Of a DNA stretch of 64,000 bases, positions 47,762 to 56,453 are shown piece by piece. The translations under genes and the position numbers were made by a program. Source of the DNA: JAAYAY01 sp963674575 (GTDB lineage: Bacteria; Planctomycetota; Planctomycetia; Pirellulales; Thermoguttaceae); the NCBI GenBank assembly GCA_963674575.2, contig CAXXQT010000007.1, positions 434,001 to 498,000 of the forward strand. Reading direction: 5' to 3'. Below the pieces are notes generated by a model. That model did not search any database and was not told where the DNA came from. It saw nothing but the letters and a program-made list of their open reading frames with translations. Numbering within the stretch: position 1 is the stretch's first letter; every line of letters begins with the position of its first letter.

Positions 47762-49201
47762 ATGGTGTTTGTGATGCGTGCTCTCCTTTCTCTGGCGCTC
47801 GTGACTGCTGCCTTCTGGACGCCAGCCTATTCTGTCCCGCCCCAAGCGGCGGACGGACCGCCGAACATCGTCCTGATCCTGTCCGACGATCAATCGTGGA
47901 CGGACTACGGTTTCATGGGGCACGAACATATCCAGACCCCGAACCTGGACCGCCTGGCGGATCAAAGCGTGCTCTTCCGGCGCGGCTACGTTCCCACGGC
48001 CCTGTGCCGGCCGTCGCTTCTTACGCTGGCTACCGGACATTACGCCTACCGACACGGAATGACCGGCAACAGCCCGTCGAGCAAGTACGCCACACCCGGG
48101 ACGGAGTTGTACAAGGAGCACCTTGCGACGCTGGTCTCACTGATCGAGAACTTCGAGACGCTGCCGGCACTACTTGCTGAGCGCGGCTACTTGTCTCATC
48201 AGAGCGGGAAGTGGTGGGAAGGCAGCTATGCCCACGGCGGGTTCACCCACGGCATGACGCGCGGGTTTCCGAACCCGGGCCGCTACGACGGATTCTGCCG
48301 CGCCGGCGACGACGGACTGGTCATCGGCCGGGAAGGGCTGAAGCCGATTGAAGAGTTCGTCGACCTGGCGGTGGAGCAAGAGAAACCGTTCTTCCTCTGG
48401 TACGCTCCCCACATGCCCCATATCCCGCACAATCCTCCCGGGCGTTTTCTCGCCAAATACAGCAACGCGGGATTGCCCGCAACGGTGGCTCGCTACTATG
48501 CGATGTGCGAGTGGTTCGATGAGACGTGCGGACAGCTCATCGACCTGCTCGAAGAACGCAAGCTGCGAGAAAACACGCTGATCGTGTACATGGCCGACAA
48601 CGGGTGGATTCAGAATCCTCGCGGCGGAGGGCACGTGACCCGTTCCAAGGCCTCGCCGTATGAAGGAGGAGTTCGCACGCCGATCATGTTCTCGTGGCCC
48701 GCCAAGCTGCCACCCGCCGATCGCCCGGAGGTTGTCAGCAGCATCGACTTCATGCCCACAGTCCTGGCGGCAGCCGGCGCTCAGATTCCGGAGGGACTGC
48801 CGGGGCTCAACCTGCTTCCGAACCTGAAAGACAACACTCCCATCGAACGGGAGATTATCTTTGGGGAGAACTTCGCCCACAACATTGCGGACCTTCACGA
48901 CCCGGAAGCCTCGTTGACGTATCGGTGGTGCATCGCCGGCAAGTGGAAACTGACCCTGACTTATGACGGCGAAGTCGTGCGCACGGACAAGGCCTGGGAT
49001 TCTCGCACGGTCAAGCATCCGCAGTTATTCGACCTGATTGACGATCCTCACGAGACAAAGAACGTGGCCGCGGCCCATCCCGAGATTGTGGCTCGCCTGG
49101 CGAAGGCAATTGCCGACTGGTATCCGGTCACGAAACGCAAAACACAAGAGACGTTCCAGCCAAGTGAAGATCGTAGGGTGGCGCCAGAGCGGACCAGTTG
49201 A
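47762..49201 (+). CDS. Exported sulfatase with atypical signature (CRPSL)
   Basis: A 479-residue sulfatase with AGGAGG eight bases upstream of its ATG and a signal peptide ending near AYS (24). Metal-site DDQ is in VLILSDDQSWTDYG (Asp42-Asp43). The catalytic region reads ALCRPSLLTLATG with Cys82. The canonical C-x-P-x-R becomes C-R-P-S-L: Pro is kept and Arg is replaced by Leu. Later blocks are SGKWWEGSYAHGGFTHG and VYMADNGWIQNPRGGGHVTRSKASPYEGGVRTP. It likely acts on a sulfated polysaccharide. If the Arg is truly needed for formylglycine formation, maturation may be poor or by a different route. It is not linked to the 36-46 kb cluster. Confidence 0.85.
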   Translation: MVFVMRALLSLALVTAAFWTPAYSVPPQAADGPPNIVLILSDDQSWTDYGFMGHEHIQTPNLDRLADQSVLFRRGYVPTALCRPSLLTLATGHYAYRHGMTGNSPSSKYATPGTELYKEHLATLVSLIENFETLPALLAERGYLSHQSGKWWEGSYAHGGFTHGMTRGFPNPGRYDGFCRAGDDGLVIGREGLKPIEEFVDLAVEQEKPFFLWYAPHMPHIPHNPPGRFLAKYSNAGLPATVARYYAMCEWFDETCGQLIDLLEERKLRENTLIVYMADNGWIQNPRGGGHVTRSKASPYEGGVRTPIMFSWPAKLPPADRPEVVSSIDFMPTVLAAAGAQIPEGLPGLNLLPNLKDNTPIEREIIFGENFAHNIADLHDPEASLTYRWCIAGKWKLTLTYDGEVVRTDKAWDSRTVKHPQLFDLIDDPHETKNVAAAHPEIVARLAKAIADWYPVTKRKTQETFQPSEDRRVAPERTS

Positions 49202-49499
49202 TCGACGTTGTTCCACGGAAGGGAATCTCAAGACGTGAGACGCCGACACAGCCAAGAAGCGAGCGGCGGCCCACCATGAGCGACGATCCATTTCAACTCG
49301 TTTGCATTGCGACAGCGAACCGAAGCAATGCGGATCAGTGAGAGGGAGGGCCGAACATGGTGGGCCGACGTTCGTTCCCCGGCGTTGCAGACCGGCGTCG
49401 GAACGGGAAGCGGGTGATCCGGGAAGGGCTGGTGGATGTGGTCCACTCTGGCCCACCCTACGCCCACTTGTTCGCTCCAGCGAACAACGACACTTGGTG
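49202..49499. repeat. Spacer with degraded palindromic elements
   Basis: Between the sulfatase and the diguanylate cyclase are GGTGGGCCGACGTTCGTTCC (49360-49379), GTGGTCCACTCTGGCCCACC (49438-49457) and TGTTCGCTCCAGCGAAC (49469-49485). These look like parts of REP-like units, and no gene is supported. Confidence 0.4.
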
Positions 49500-50387
49500 T
49501 TACGCCGAGGCGACGTGTTCGAACTGGATGGCGTTCTTGCCGGCCCGTTTGGTGGCGTACATCCGCTCGTCGGCCCGGGTGATGGCTGCGATGACCGTGG
49601 TGGGCGGCACGTCGTAGCTGACGACGCCGATGCTGAGTGTGACGGACCAGTCGTGCTGTTTCATGGTCTCACGGGCGAGGGCCTGGAGCCGTTTGACGAC
49701 CACCTCCGCCTCCGACTGGGTTGTCATCGGGAGCAGGAGGCCGAACTCGTCTCCGCCGAGCCGGGCCAGCATGTCGCCCGATCGCAGGCTGCCGCGCATC
49801 GCCTGGGCGAGGGTTCTCAACAGGCGATCTCCTTCGACATGGCCCAGGGTGTCGTTCACTTCCTTGAACGAGTCGCAATCGATCAGAGCAACCGTGAGCG
49901 GGAGTTTTGAACGCAGGCTGTTGGCAATCGCTCGGTCACACGCCTCGGTGAAGGCGCGGCCGTTGGGCAGTTCGGTCAGGCGATCGGTGAGGGCCTCCTG
50001 GATGGCATAGTCGTGGGCCCTGCGGAGACGGGAGAGCACGGAGACAACGACCACGAAGAACGCGAAGTGGACGCCGCTTACCCAGTACATGAGCAAGTCG
50101 TCGGCTTCCGAGGGGGCCAGTACCTCGTCAAGAATCCACAGGAAACAGCAGACTATTGAGAGCACGATCGCCGCCCGCAGGTTGAGGGTCCAGCAGATAA
50201 CGGCGACGGGCGGCAGGTAGAAGACCATGATCGGGATCGTGTTCGGGACGAACACGTCGACAACCGCCACAACGGCAACCCACAGGAGTGAGAAGAGGAC
50301 AATCCATCGTTTCGGAACGCCAGGAAGGAAGACGTCGTCCCGAGCAGCATGTGTCGTTTCACGAAACAGGGCAGTCACTTCTTCCAC
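49500..50387 (-). CDS. Membrane-bound diguanylate cyclase
   Basis: A 295-residue protein starting with GTG at 50387. About five hydrophobic helices lie in residues 28-125 (WIVLFSLLWVAVVAVVDVF, IMVFYLPPVAVICWTL, AAIVLSIVCCFLWILDEV, VSGVHFAFFVVVVSVLS). The GGDEF domain begins ALTDRLTELPNGRAF. It has the intact signature LARLGGDEFGLLLP and an RSGD inhibitory-site motif just upstream. It makes c-di-GMP from two GTP at the inner membrane, with feedback inhibition likely. A recognised sensor domain is absent, and the membrane part may sense the signal. It is monocistronic. Confidence 0.9.
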   Translation of the reverse strand: MEEVTALFRETTHAARDDVFLPGVPKRWIVLFSLLWVAVVAVVDVFVPNTIPIMVFYLPPVAVICWTLNLRAAIVLSIVCCFLWILDEVLAPSEADDLLMYWVSGVHFAFFVVVVSVLSRLRRAHDYAIQEALTDRLTELPNGRAFTEACDRAIANSLRSKLPLTVALIDCDSFKEVNDTLGHVEGDRLLRTLAQAMRGSLRSGDMLARLGGDEFGLLLPMTTQSEAEVVVKRLQALARETMKQHDWSVTLSIGVVSYDVPPTTVIAAITRADERMYATKRAGKNAIQFEHVASA

Positions 50388-50815
50388 CTGGTTGTATTTT
50401 TAGGTTTCCAAATGCACACGAGTAGGATAGCTTTTTTGGGGGGTCAAGGGATGCCGAGGCTGGCCGAAGCGGCTGGGAAGCTCATTCGCAAGGCCGACCC
50501 AGCCCCGGGATTCAGCAGGATCGCAACAACCGCCATTGCCGGAAATAGCGCAGCGAGCGGCGAGCCTTGCCTTGCTGTCACAAAATCGCCAGCCTTTGCC
50601 GATTCAGAGAAAAGCGGTCTGCCCGGAACGAGTGCTACGTCGAGGCTCGGAGTTGGGATGCCGGATTGTTGGAGTCCACGCTTCAGCGTGCAGAAGACAG
50701 CCTAAAGGCTGGACACCAACGGAAGGCCAGCCCGAAGAGTAGAGCTTGACGCAGCACGAGGGGCCCGGCCGAGCTTTGCCGCCCAGATTTGTAACCGAAG
50801 AGAGCAGGTTCGACG
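50388..50815. other. 428 bp spacer upstream of tssK with a repeat copy
   Basis: The only clear element is the double-palindrome repeat at 50665-50722. Nothing convincing as promoter or gene was found in 50388-50660. The tssK start is preceded by a weak AGGTTCGACG. Confidence 0.45.
50665..50722. repeat. Double-palindrome repeat, inverted copy
   Basis: ATTGTTGGAGTCCACGCTTC, AGCGTGCAGAAGACAGCC, TAAAGGCTGGACACCAACGG. It is the reverse complement of 27243-27296 with few changes. Confidence 0.7.
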
Positions 50816-52240
50816 ATGACCGTGCAGGCCGAAGTCCACTGGCATGAGGGGATGTTTCTTCGTCCCCAGCATTTTCAGGCCGCCAGCCGCCACCAGGTGC
50901 AGCAGAACTGCCGCAGCGACGAGTGGACGGTCCACTACAGTTGGGGGCTGCGTTCGGTGGATCTGGATATCGACGCGCTGGCGAATCAGCGTTTGGTAGT
51001 GCGAAAGCTCAAGGCAAGGCTTCGGGACGGAACGCTTGTTTCCGTGCCCGACGATGCGACGCTGAGCGAGATTGACCTCAAGGGCGCCTTCGGACAGGAA
51101 CACACGTTGACCGTCTACCTGGCGGTTCCCGTGGTGCAGTTGACCCGGCCCAACGTGGTTCAGTCGTCCGAACAGAATGCCGTTCGCTATCTTGTCGACA
51201 CCGTCCAGGTGGAAGACGAGAACACGGGCCAGAACGCCCACCCTGTCGAGATCCGAAGGCTGAATCTGAGGCTGCTGCTGAGCACGCAGGACCACGGGGG
51301 CTACGAAGTAATGCCGATCGCGCGTCTTTCGCGGGCCGATCGGGCCGAGGCTGTTCCCCAGTTGGACACGAGCTATATCCCGCCCTTGTTGGCCTGCGAC
51401 GCCTGGCAGCCGCTGACGGCGGGAGTTCTGGAACAGGTGTACGACCGGTTGGGCAAGAAGGTGGAACTGCTGGGCGGCCAGGCCGTTTCGCGGGGGATCA
51501 CCTTCGACAGCCAGGGCCAGGGAGATCGGTTGATCTTCGAGCAGCTTCGCGTGATGAGCGAGGCCTATGCGCTGCTGGGCGTCAAGGTGTTTGCCTTGGG
51601 GATTCATCCACTGACGGCGTACCTGGAACTGTGCCGGCTTGTGGGCCAGCTTTCGATCTTCGGCGCCCAACGCCGACCGCCGGACCTTCCCCGCTACGAT
51701 CACGACGACCTGGGAGGCTGCTTCTGGCGAGTGAAGCAACACATCGACGCCCTGTTGGACGTGGTCGTTGAGCCGGACTACAAGGAACGGTCCTTCATCG
51801 GCGCCGGCCTGCGGATGCAGGTGGCTTTGGAACCCGCGTGGCTGGAGGCGGGCTGCCGGATCTACGTGGGCGTGCAAAGTCCGCTGTCGCCCGAGCGGTG
51901 CGAGCAGTTGCTGACCAGCGGGCTGGACATGAAGATCGGCAGTTCCGAGAACGTGGACGACGTGTTCCGGCTCGGCCGAGCCGGTCTGCGGTTCAACTCC
52001 GTGAGCCGTCCCCCGCGGGCGCTGCCGTCGCAGCCGGGGCTGATCTACTTCCAGGTCGACCGGGAACGGGAGGCGGAGGAGTGGAGCGCCGTCCAGCGAT
52101 CTCTCGCGCTGGCTATTCGGCTCAACGAGAACCTGATTGTGAGCAACATCCAGGGCCAGCGGACGTTGACGATCAAGGTGGGCGGCCAGGCAACGACGAT
52201 GCAGTTCACGCTGTACGTTGTGTCCTCCGAAATGGGGTAA
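50816..52240 (+). CDS. tssK: Type VI secretion baseplate protein TssK
   Basis: A 474-residue protein of the TssK/VasE family. The N-terminal signature VHWHEGMFLRPQHFQAASRHQ is diagnostic, followed by YSWGLRSVDLDIDALANQRLVVRKLKARLRDGTLV. The middle helical domain and the C-terminal GLIYFQVDREREAEEWSAVQRSLALAIRLNENL complete the usual three-domain plan and length. TssK links the baseplate (TssE/F/G) to the membrane complex (TssJLM) in the cytoplasm. No other T6SS gene is in the window on either side. The stop codon TAA is formed by the first bases of a fold-back repeat. Confidence 0.9.
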   Translation: MTVQAEVHWHEGMFLRPQHFQAASRHQVQQNCRSDEWTVHYSWGLRSVDLDIDALANQRLVVRKLKARLRDGTLVSVPDDATLSEIDLKGAFGQEHTLTVYLAVPVVQLTRPNVVQSSEQNAVRYLVDTVQVEDENTGQNAHPVEIRRLNLRLLLSTQDHGGYEVMPIARLSRADRAEAVPQLDTSYIPPLLACDAWQPLTAGVLEQVYDRLGKKVELLGGQAVSRGITFDSQGQGDRLIFEQLRVMSEAYALLGVKVFALGIHPLTAYLELCRLVGQLSIFGAQRRPPDLPRYDHDDLGGCFWRVKQHIDALLDVVVEPDYKERSFIGAGLRMQVALEPAWLEAGCRIYVGVQSPLSPERCEQLLTSGLDMKIGSSENVDDVFRLGRAGLRFNSVSRPPRALPSQPGLIYFQVDREREAEEWSAVQRSLALAIRLNENLIVSNIQGQRTLTIKVGGQATTMQFTLYVVSSEMG

Positions 52241-52373
52241 ATCCGAAATACGAATCTCGAAATCCGAAACAAATTCAAAATCCGAAATGAAAATGTCTTA
52301 AACTCCCCATGGAGGGTTTGGGATTTCTGGCATTAGGATTTGTTTCGTATTTCGAGATTCGGATTTCGGATTT
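52239..52373. repeat. 135 bp fold-back element between tssK and the caspase-like gene
   Basis: Arms at 52239-52274 and 52338-52373 are complementary at 34 of 36 positions (AAATCCGAAATACGAATCTC at the outer left). The 63-base core contains AAACTCCCCATGGAGGGTTT. A second copy with nearly the same core is at 55044-55192. Both neighbouring genes end in TAA at the borders of the element. Confidence 0.8.
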
Positions 52374-53643
52374 ATTGTACGATTATGCACTTTGCTCCCG
52401 GGTAGCCTTGGCGGACGCTTTGCACGACCACGCCGTTGCGGCCGCGAATATCGGCCCCGTTCACGCCGAAGCGCGTACTGCCTGACACGTTGAACAGGCG
52501 TGTCTTGAGCTGATAGGTTCTTCCGTCGCCCACGCTCTGGATCGTGAAGTGCATTTCGGTGGGCGAGTCCTTGACGAGGTTCCAGTAGTCCGTGGTTCCC
52601 CGGACGGTGCGGCCATTGATGCTGAGGATGATGTCGCCGGGCTGGAGCGTCACGACCGTGCCGGGCGGAAAACCTCCTGTGTCAGGCGGAGTTCCGCCGC
52701 CGCCACCACCTCCTCCTCCGCCTTGATCGATTCCCGGCGGAATGGGGGCCTTTTCCGGCATGGTGTTTCGCGAGATCTTCTGGGTGATGCTGAGCGTCTG
52801 GTAGAGCGAGAGAAAGGTGGTGTTGAGCTGATTCTGGCTGTAGTTGAGCACCTCGTCCCACGAGCGTGACTGGTCGTTTCCGGAGAACAAGACACCGGGG
52901 ACGAAGTTGATCGAGCGGATCGCCTTGCCCAGGTTGGAGCCGTTCCGGATTTCGGCCTGGTAGAGTTCTTCGAGCATTTCATCCGAATAGGGAAGGGCAA
53001 GTGTCATCGAGAACAGGCCGCCGAGGCCGGGAATGCAGAGGGCCGACTGGTCCTTGGAGCTGGAGTTCACGTCAAGCAGACCCTGGTATCCGAAGAAGAG
53101 TTTCACGAAGAGCGGGCTGAGACGTTCGGCCGGAGCGAAGGAGGGCGCCGCATAGGCACGGTCGATCTTGCCCGTGGGCAGGTACGTGTTGCAGCTATCG
53201 GAGATGAGCGCGCGAAAGCGGGCCCCCTTTTTTTCCATGGCCGCGAGCAGATCGGCCCGATAGATGGGCGACTTGCTCTTCGTGTCGACGAAGTAGTGTC
53301 CGCGTTCGTCGTACTGGCCGTGGGAGAAGACATAGAGGACCAGGACATCGCTGCCGGTGACGGGCATCCGCCGGATCGCGTCGAGCAACTGGCGCTGCGT
53401 GAAGTCCTGTCCTTTGAGCTGGTCGATTTCGAGCATGGGCTCGGGGACGTTGCAGTAGAAGGCGGCGAACACATCGTGGAGGCTTTGCTCGGCCGCTGTT
53501 CCGATGTTCTTGTCGACCGTGTCGCCCGCAATGATCACGAAGATCTTCGCAGCCGACGCGGATTGCCCTCCTGAGAGGATCGCTGCTGCGAGAAGCAGAA
53601 TGCCAAGAAACACGAACCTCGTCCGATCGTGTGTCGATCGCAT
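52372..53643 (-). CDS. Secreted caspase-like peptidase with PDZ region
   Basis: A 423-residue protein with a Sec signal (FLGILLLAAAILSGGQSASA). The caspase-like (C14) domain spans about 33-250: VLVLYVFSHGQYDERGHYF has the catalytic His108, and FRALISDSCNTY the catalytic Cys151. A poly-Gly linker of ten residues near 308-318 leads to a PDZ-like region (TLQPGDIILSINGRTVRGTTDYWNLV). The last residues NGVVVQSVRQGYPGAKC look like the start of a second PDZ domain that breaks off. Its TAA is at the edge of the 52.2 kb fold-back element. It would act outside the cytoplasm. The substrate is unknown. Confidence 0.75.
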   Translation of the reverse strand: MRSTHDRTRFVFLGILLLAAAILSGGQSASAAKIFVIIAGDTVDKNIGTAAEQSLHDVFAAFYCNVPEPMLEIDQLKGQDFTQRQLLDAIRRMPVTGSDVLVLYVFSHGQYDERGHYFVDTKSKSPIYRADLLAAMEKKGARFRALISDSCNTYLPTGKIDRAYAAPSFAPAERLSPLFVKLFFGYQGLLDVNSSSKDQSALCIPGLGGLFSMTLALPYSDEMLEELYQAEIRNGSNLGKAIRSINFVPGVLFSGNDQSRSWDEVLNYSQNQLNTTFLSLYQTLSITQKISRNTMPEKAPIPPGIDQGGGGGGGGGGTPPDTGGFPPGTVVTLQPGDIILSINGRTVRGTTDYWNLVKDSPTEMHFTIQSVGDGRTYQLKTRLFNVSGSTRFGVNGADIRGRNGVVVQSVRQGYPGAKCIIVQ

Positions 53644-53910
53644 GACAAACCTCGCTGATGGGATACGACAAATGGACGCTGCCCAGGCGCCAAGAGCAGT
53701 GAGTGCGAAGTCGGGTCACGAGCGGGCTGCCCTTACCCACGAGAGATCATGGCCGAATGGCTCCCCGTCGTCAAGCCACTGCCGGCCATTTCTCACTGCC
53801 CTGCTTCTTGATTGCACCGGATTCGACTACAATCCGGGGCAGCGAACGGGGGCACTTCGCGTGGGCGCGCCTCCGTCAACATCCGGGTTACTGCAAGGGA
53901 GGTGAGGACG

Positions 53911-55026
53911 ATGACTTGGAGAACCGTATCGCTGGCATTGCTGGCACTCCTCGCGACTGCGTTACTGGTCGGCGACACGCCTGCTAAGGCGGATTGCGGG
54001 AAGATCATCATCTACCGGGTGCCTCGGCGCCATATCTGGCCGCCCCTGCCGCCGCCTCGGCCTCCGGTGGTCAACTGGGACTACAACAGCCACAACACGA
54101 ATGTCAACTCCGGCAACACGAACGTCAATTCCGGAAACCGCATCAACTCCAACAACCAGATCATCCAGAACAGCAACGTCAACACGGGAACGCAGATCAA
54201 TATTGGCAACGGAGTGATGCCTCGCCCGGCCTCGAACCAATTCCTCGCGGCCGGCATGGGATTCACCTTCAGGGAGCCCGAGCAGAATGCGGTGATCGCC
54301 TGGAACGGCAAGGAAGAGATCATGATCCTCTCGACGGACGAGGAGAATGAGATCAAGGGCGGGGGCGCGGTGCTGAGCGTGCTGCCCCTGCCCGGCAAAC
54401 CGATCTCGGTCCTGCCGGCGTCGACCGAAGCGTTTGAAGAGGCCAACCGGCTGATCCGCTCGAAACTGACGATCGTCGGCATGGGCGAGAAACTGCTGAC
54501 GGCCAAGATCGGAACCCACAACATCTTCGTGTGGAAGCTCGACAGCCCCGACGATTTCGGCAACGAGGTGCGGGCCTACATCAAGAAGACCTACCAGGAC
54601 CAGGCCGACGCCCACATCACCGACGAGGTGGAGAAGATCGTCCGCCAGTACTTCGACCAGGGGTTCCGCTACTTCGCCTTCGACCTGACCTTCATGAGCG
54701 AAGAAGACTCGACCAAGGTGGCCATTGCCTATCGCTTTGAATCGAAGTTCGTGTATTACCCGCTCGTGATCAGCAAGATCGGCGGCACGGGTGACACGAC
54801 GGTTCAGCTTGCCGTGTTCACCCACGGGATGTTGCACAACTTTGGCGGTCTGGACATGAAGCAGATCAAGGTCATCGGGAACCAGTCGGTGGACGTTTCC
54901 GCCAACGAACTCGAGAAGGTGGACCCGGAAGCCGCCGAGATGATGGGAGGCCAGGCCATCAAGGGTCGAATCATGACGCTCACCGGCAAGCTCAACGGCT
55001 TCGACGGTGACCTGATGGCATGGTAA
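53911..55026 (+). CDS. Secreted protein with Asn-rich repeat
   Basis: ATG at 53911 with GAGG upstream gives 371 residues. Signal peptide to about PAKA (27). Residues 40-55 are Pro/Arg-rich (IWPPLPPPRPPVV). Residues 58-107 are Asn-rich with two tandem NTNVNSG units (62-75) and further variants. Residues about 115-370 are an unrecognised alpha/beta domain (NAVIAWNGKEEIMILSTDEE, AYIKKTYQDQADAHITDEVEKIV, DVSANELEKVDPEAAEMMGGQAI). The Asn-rich part could be a short beta-solenoid or a spacer. It converges on the SYLF gene, with a fold-back element between. Confidence 0.6.
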   Translation: MTWRTVSLALLALLATALLVGDTPAKADCGKIIIYRVPRRHIWPPLPPPRPPVVNWDYNSHNTNVNSGNTNVNSGNRINSNNQIIQNSNVNTGTQINIGNGVMPRPASNQFLAAGMGFTFREPEQNAVIAWNGKEEIMILSTDEENEIKGGGAVLSVLPLPGKPISVLPASTEAFEEANRLIRSKLTIVGMGEKLLTAKIGTHNIFVWKLDSPDDFGNEVRAYIKKTYQDQADAHITDEVEKIVRQYFDQGFRYFAFDLTFMSEEDSTKVAIAYRFESKFVYYPLVISKIGGTGDTTVQLAVFTHGMLHNFGGLDMKQIKVIGNQSVDVSANELEKVDPEAAEMMGGQAIKGRIMTLTGKLNGFDGDLMAW

Positions 55027-55043
55027 CGTGATCGCGGTGGGAA

Positions 55044-55192
55044 AAATCCGAAATACGAATGTCGAAATCTGAAACAAACTCAAAATCCGAAATGAGAATG
55101 TCTTAAACTCCCCATGGAGGGTTTAGGATTTCTAGCATTAGGATTTGTTTCGTATTTCGAAATTCGGATTTCGGATTTCGGATTTCGGATTT
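55044..55192. repeat. Second copy of the fold-back element
   Basis: Arms at 55044-55079 and 55143-55178 with an extension of two CGGATTT units to 55192. The core matches that at 52275-52337 almost base for base. It lies between two converging genes, here without touching either stop codon. Confidence 0.8.
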
Positions 55193-55201
55193 GAATAGCA
55201 A

Positions 55202-56239
55202 TCAGTTCATCGGTGGGGGCGGGATTTCGAGCTTGCTTGATTCCTGGGCCAGGGCCGAGGCGTAGTGTTGCAACAGGCCGTAGGTCGATTGGAACTCGGG
55301 ACGTTGGGCCAGACGCATGTACCTGGCGTCGGCCGTAACCGCCTTGAACCGTTCCAGGCAGCGGTTGAGGGCCTCGGGGGTCGGGTGGCCCTTGCCGGTG
55401 AAGACCTCCGTTGGGAGGGCTAGGTAGGTGTTCCACTGCGGGTCGAGCAGTTCGTAGAGCTGCGGCGCGATCTGGGCCAACTGGTTCCGGACGGCGTCGG
55501 CCTCGTTGACGGGGTGTTGGTTGGCGGGGGTGGGCTGTTGGGGCTGGGTGGCCGAGGCCTGGACGACGGGGCCGCCGCAGTACTTTGCCACCTGGTTGAC
55601 CAGTCGGATCGCCGGCTCGCGCACGATGACCGGGCCGCCCGGCGCCGCACGCTTGTAGTAGATCGCGTTGGCGAATTCGTCCAATTGCAGCACGGAGCCG
55701 TCGATGGAAACGCCCGCGAAGAGGCCTCGGCTTCGGGAGTAGGAGTAGATCTCGGCCTTGAGCCTTCCGTCGGTGGCGGCCGCCGCCTGGCGACCGACCG
55801 GGCCGGCCGCCGCCGCCGCATCGGCGCCGATGGTGAATTTGCCGTTGAGGATGCCCTGAACGCTCTGGCGGGTCTTGAAGATGAGAATCACATCGGTCGT
55901 CTGGACCCCCACCTGCCAACCGATACTCCCACCGGTCAAGGAGACAAACACCGGGGCATGCCAGTTCTGCTGCTCATCGCGAACGAGCAACACGCCGCGT
56001 CCGTGCCGGCCACCGACGACGAACCCGCCCTTGACCATGTTCGGAATGATCACCAGACCCTGGCTGTCGGCGAGCATGCTGTGGGGGATGGCACTGAGAG
56101 GCACGGCCATGATTTCGTCCAGCACGGCGGTTGCGGCCGAGATGGTCGTGTCTTCCTTGCTCTGGGCCATGAGACGGTTGCCCAGAATGAACCAACCGGT
56201 TGCCAATACGAGGGCCGTGACTGTCAGCTTCCTGCTCAC
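55202..56239 (-). CDS. Exported SYLF/Ysc84-domain lipid-binding protein
   Basis: GTG at 56239 with GGGAGG eight bases upstream gives 345 residues. The frame upstream lacks coding character. The signal peptide is LTVTALVLATGWFILGNRLMA. The SYLF domain runs from about 30 to 215: TAVLDEIMAVPLSAIPHSMLADSQGLVIIPNMVKGGFVVGGRHGRGVLLVR, GSIGWQVGVQTTDVILIFKT, KFTIGADAAAAAGPVGR, and SRSRGLFAGVSIDGSVLQLD. The SYLF fold binds phospholipids in eukaryotic SH3YL1 and is common in secreted bacterial proteins. The C-terminal ~120 residues are helical and Gln/Pro-rich in part. It probably interacts with the outer membrane or surface lipids. Confidence 0.85.
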   Translation of the reverse strand: MSRKLTVTALVLATGWFILGNRLMAQSKEDTTISAATAVLDEIMAVPLSAIPHSMLADSQGLVIIPNMVKGGFVVGGRHGRGVLLVRDEQQNWHAPVFVSLTGGSIGWQVGVQTTDVILIFKTRQSVQGILNGKFTIGADAAAAAGPVGRQAAAATDGRLKAEIYSYSRSRGLFAGVSIDGSVLQLDEFANAIYYKRAAPGGPVIVREPAIRLVNQVAKYCGGPVVQASATQPQQPTPANQHPVNEADAVRNQLAQIAPQLYELLDPQWNTYLALPTEVFTGKGHPTPEALNRCLERFKAVTADARYMRLAQRPEFQSTYGLLQHYASALAQESSKLEIPPPPMN

Positions 56240-56453
56240 GCTACCTGCCTCCCTTCGAGAAACTCCTGGCTTGATTTCACGTGCGAGGCTGGCATTATAG
56301 CGCGGGTGAGGGAAAATGGGCAATGTCACTTGTCTGCCCCCGCTGGGAGGTAGGGGGAACGAAGTCATATCGGGAACCGGGGTCGCTGTATCGCAAAAGC
56401 CGGGCTACTTTGTGGTACTCGACTGGTCAGGGACCCGGTATGGGGTGGTAGAT

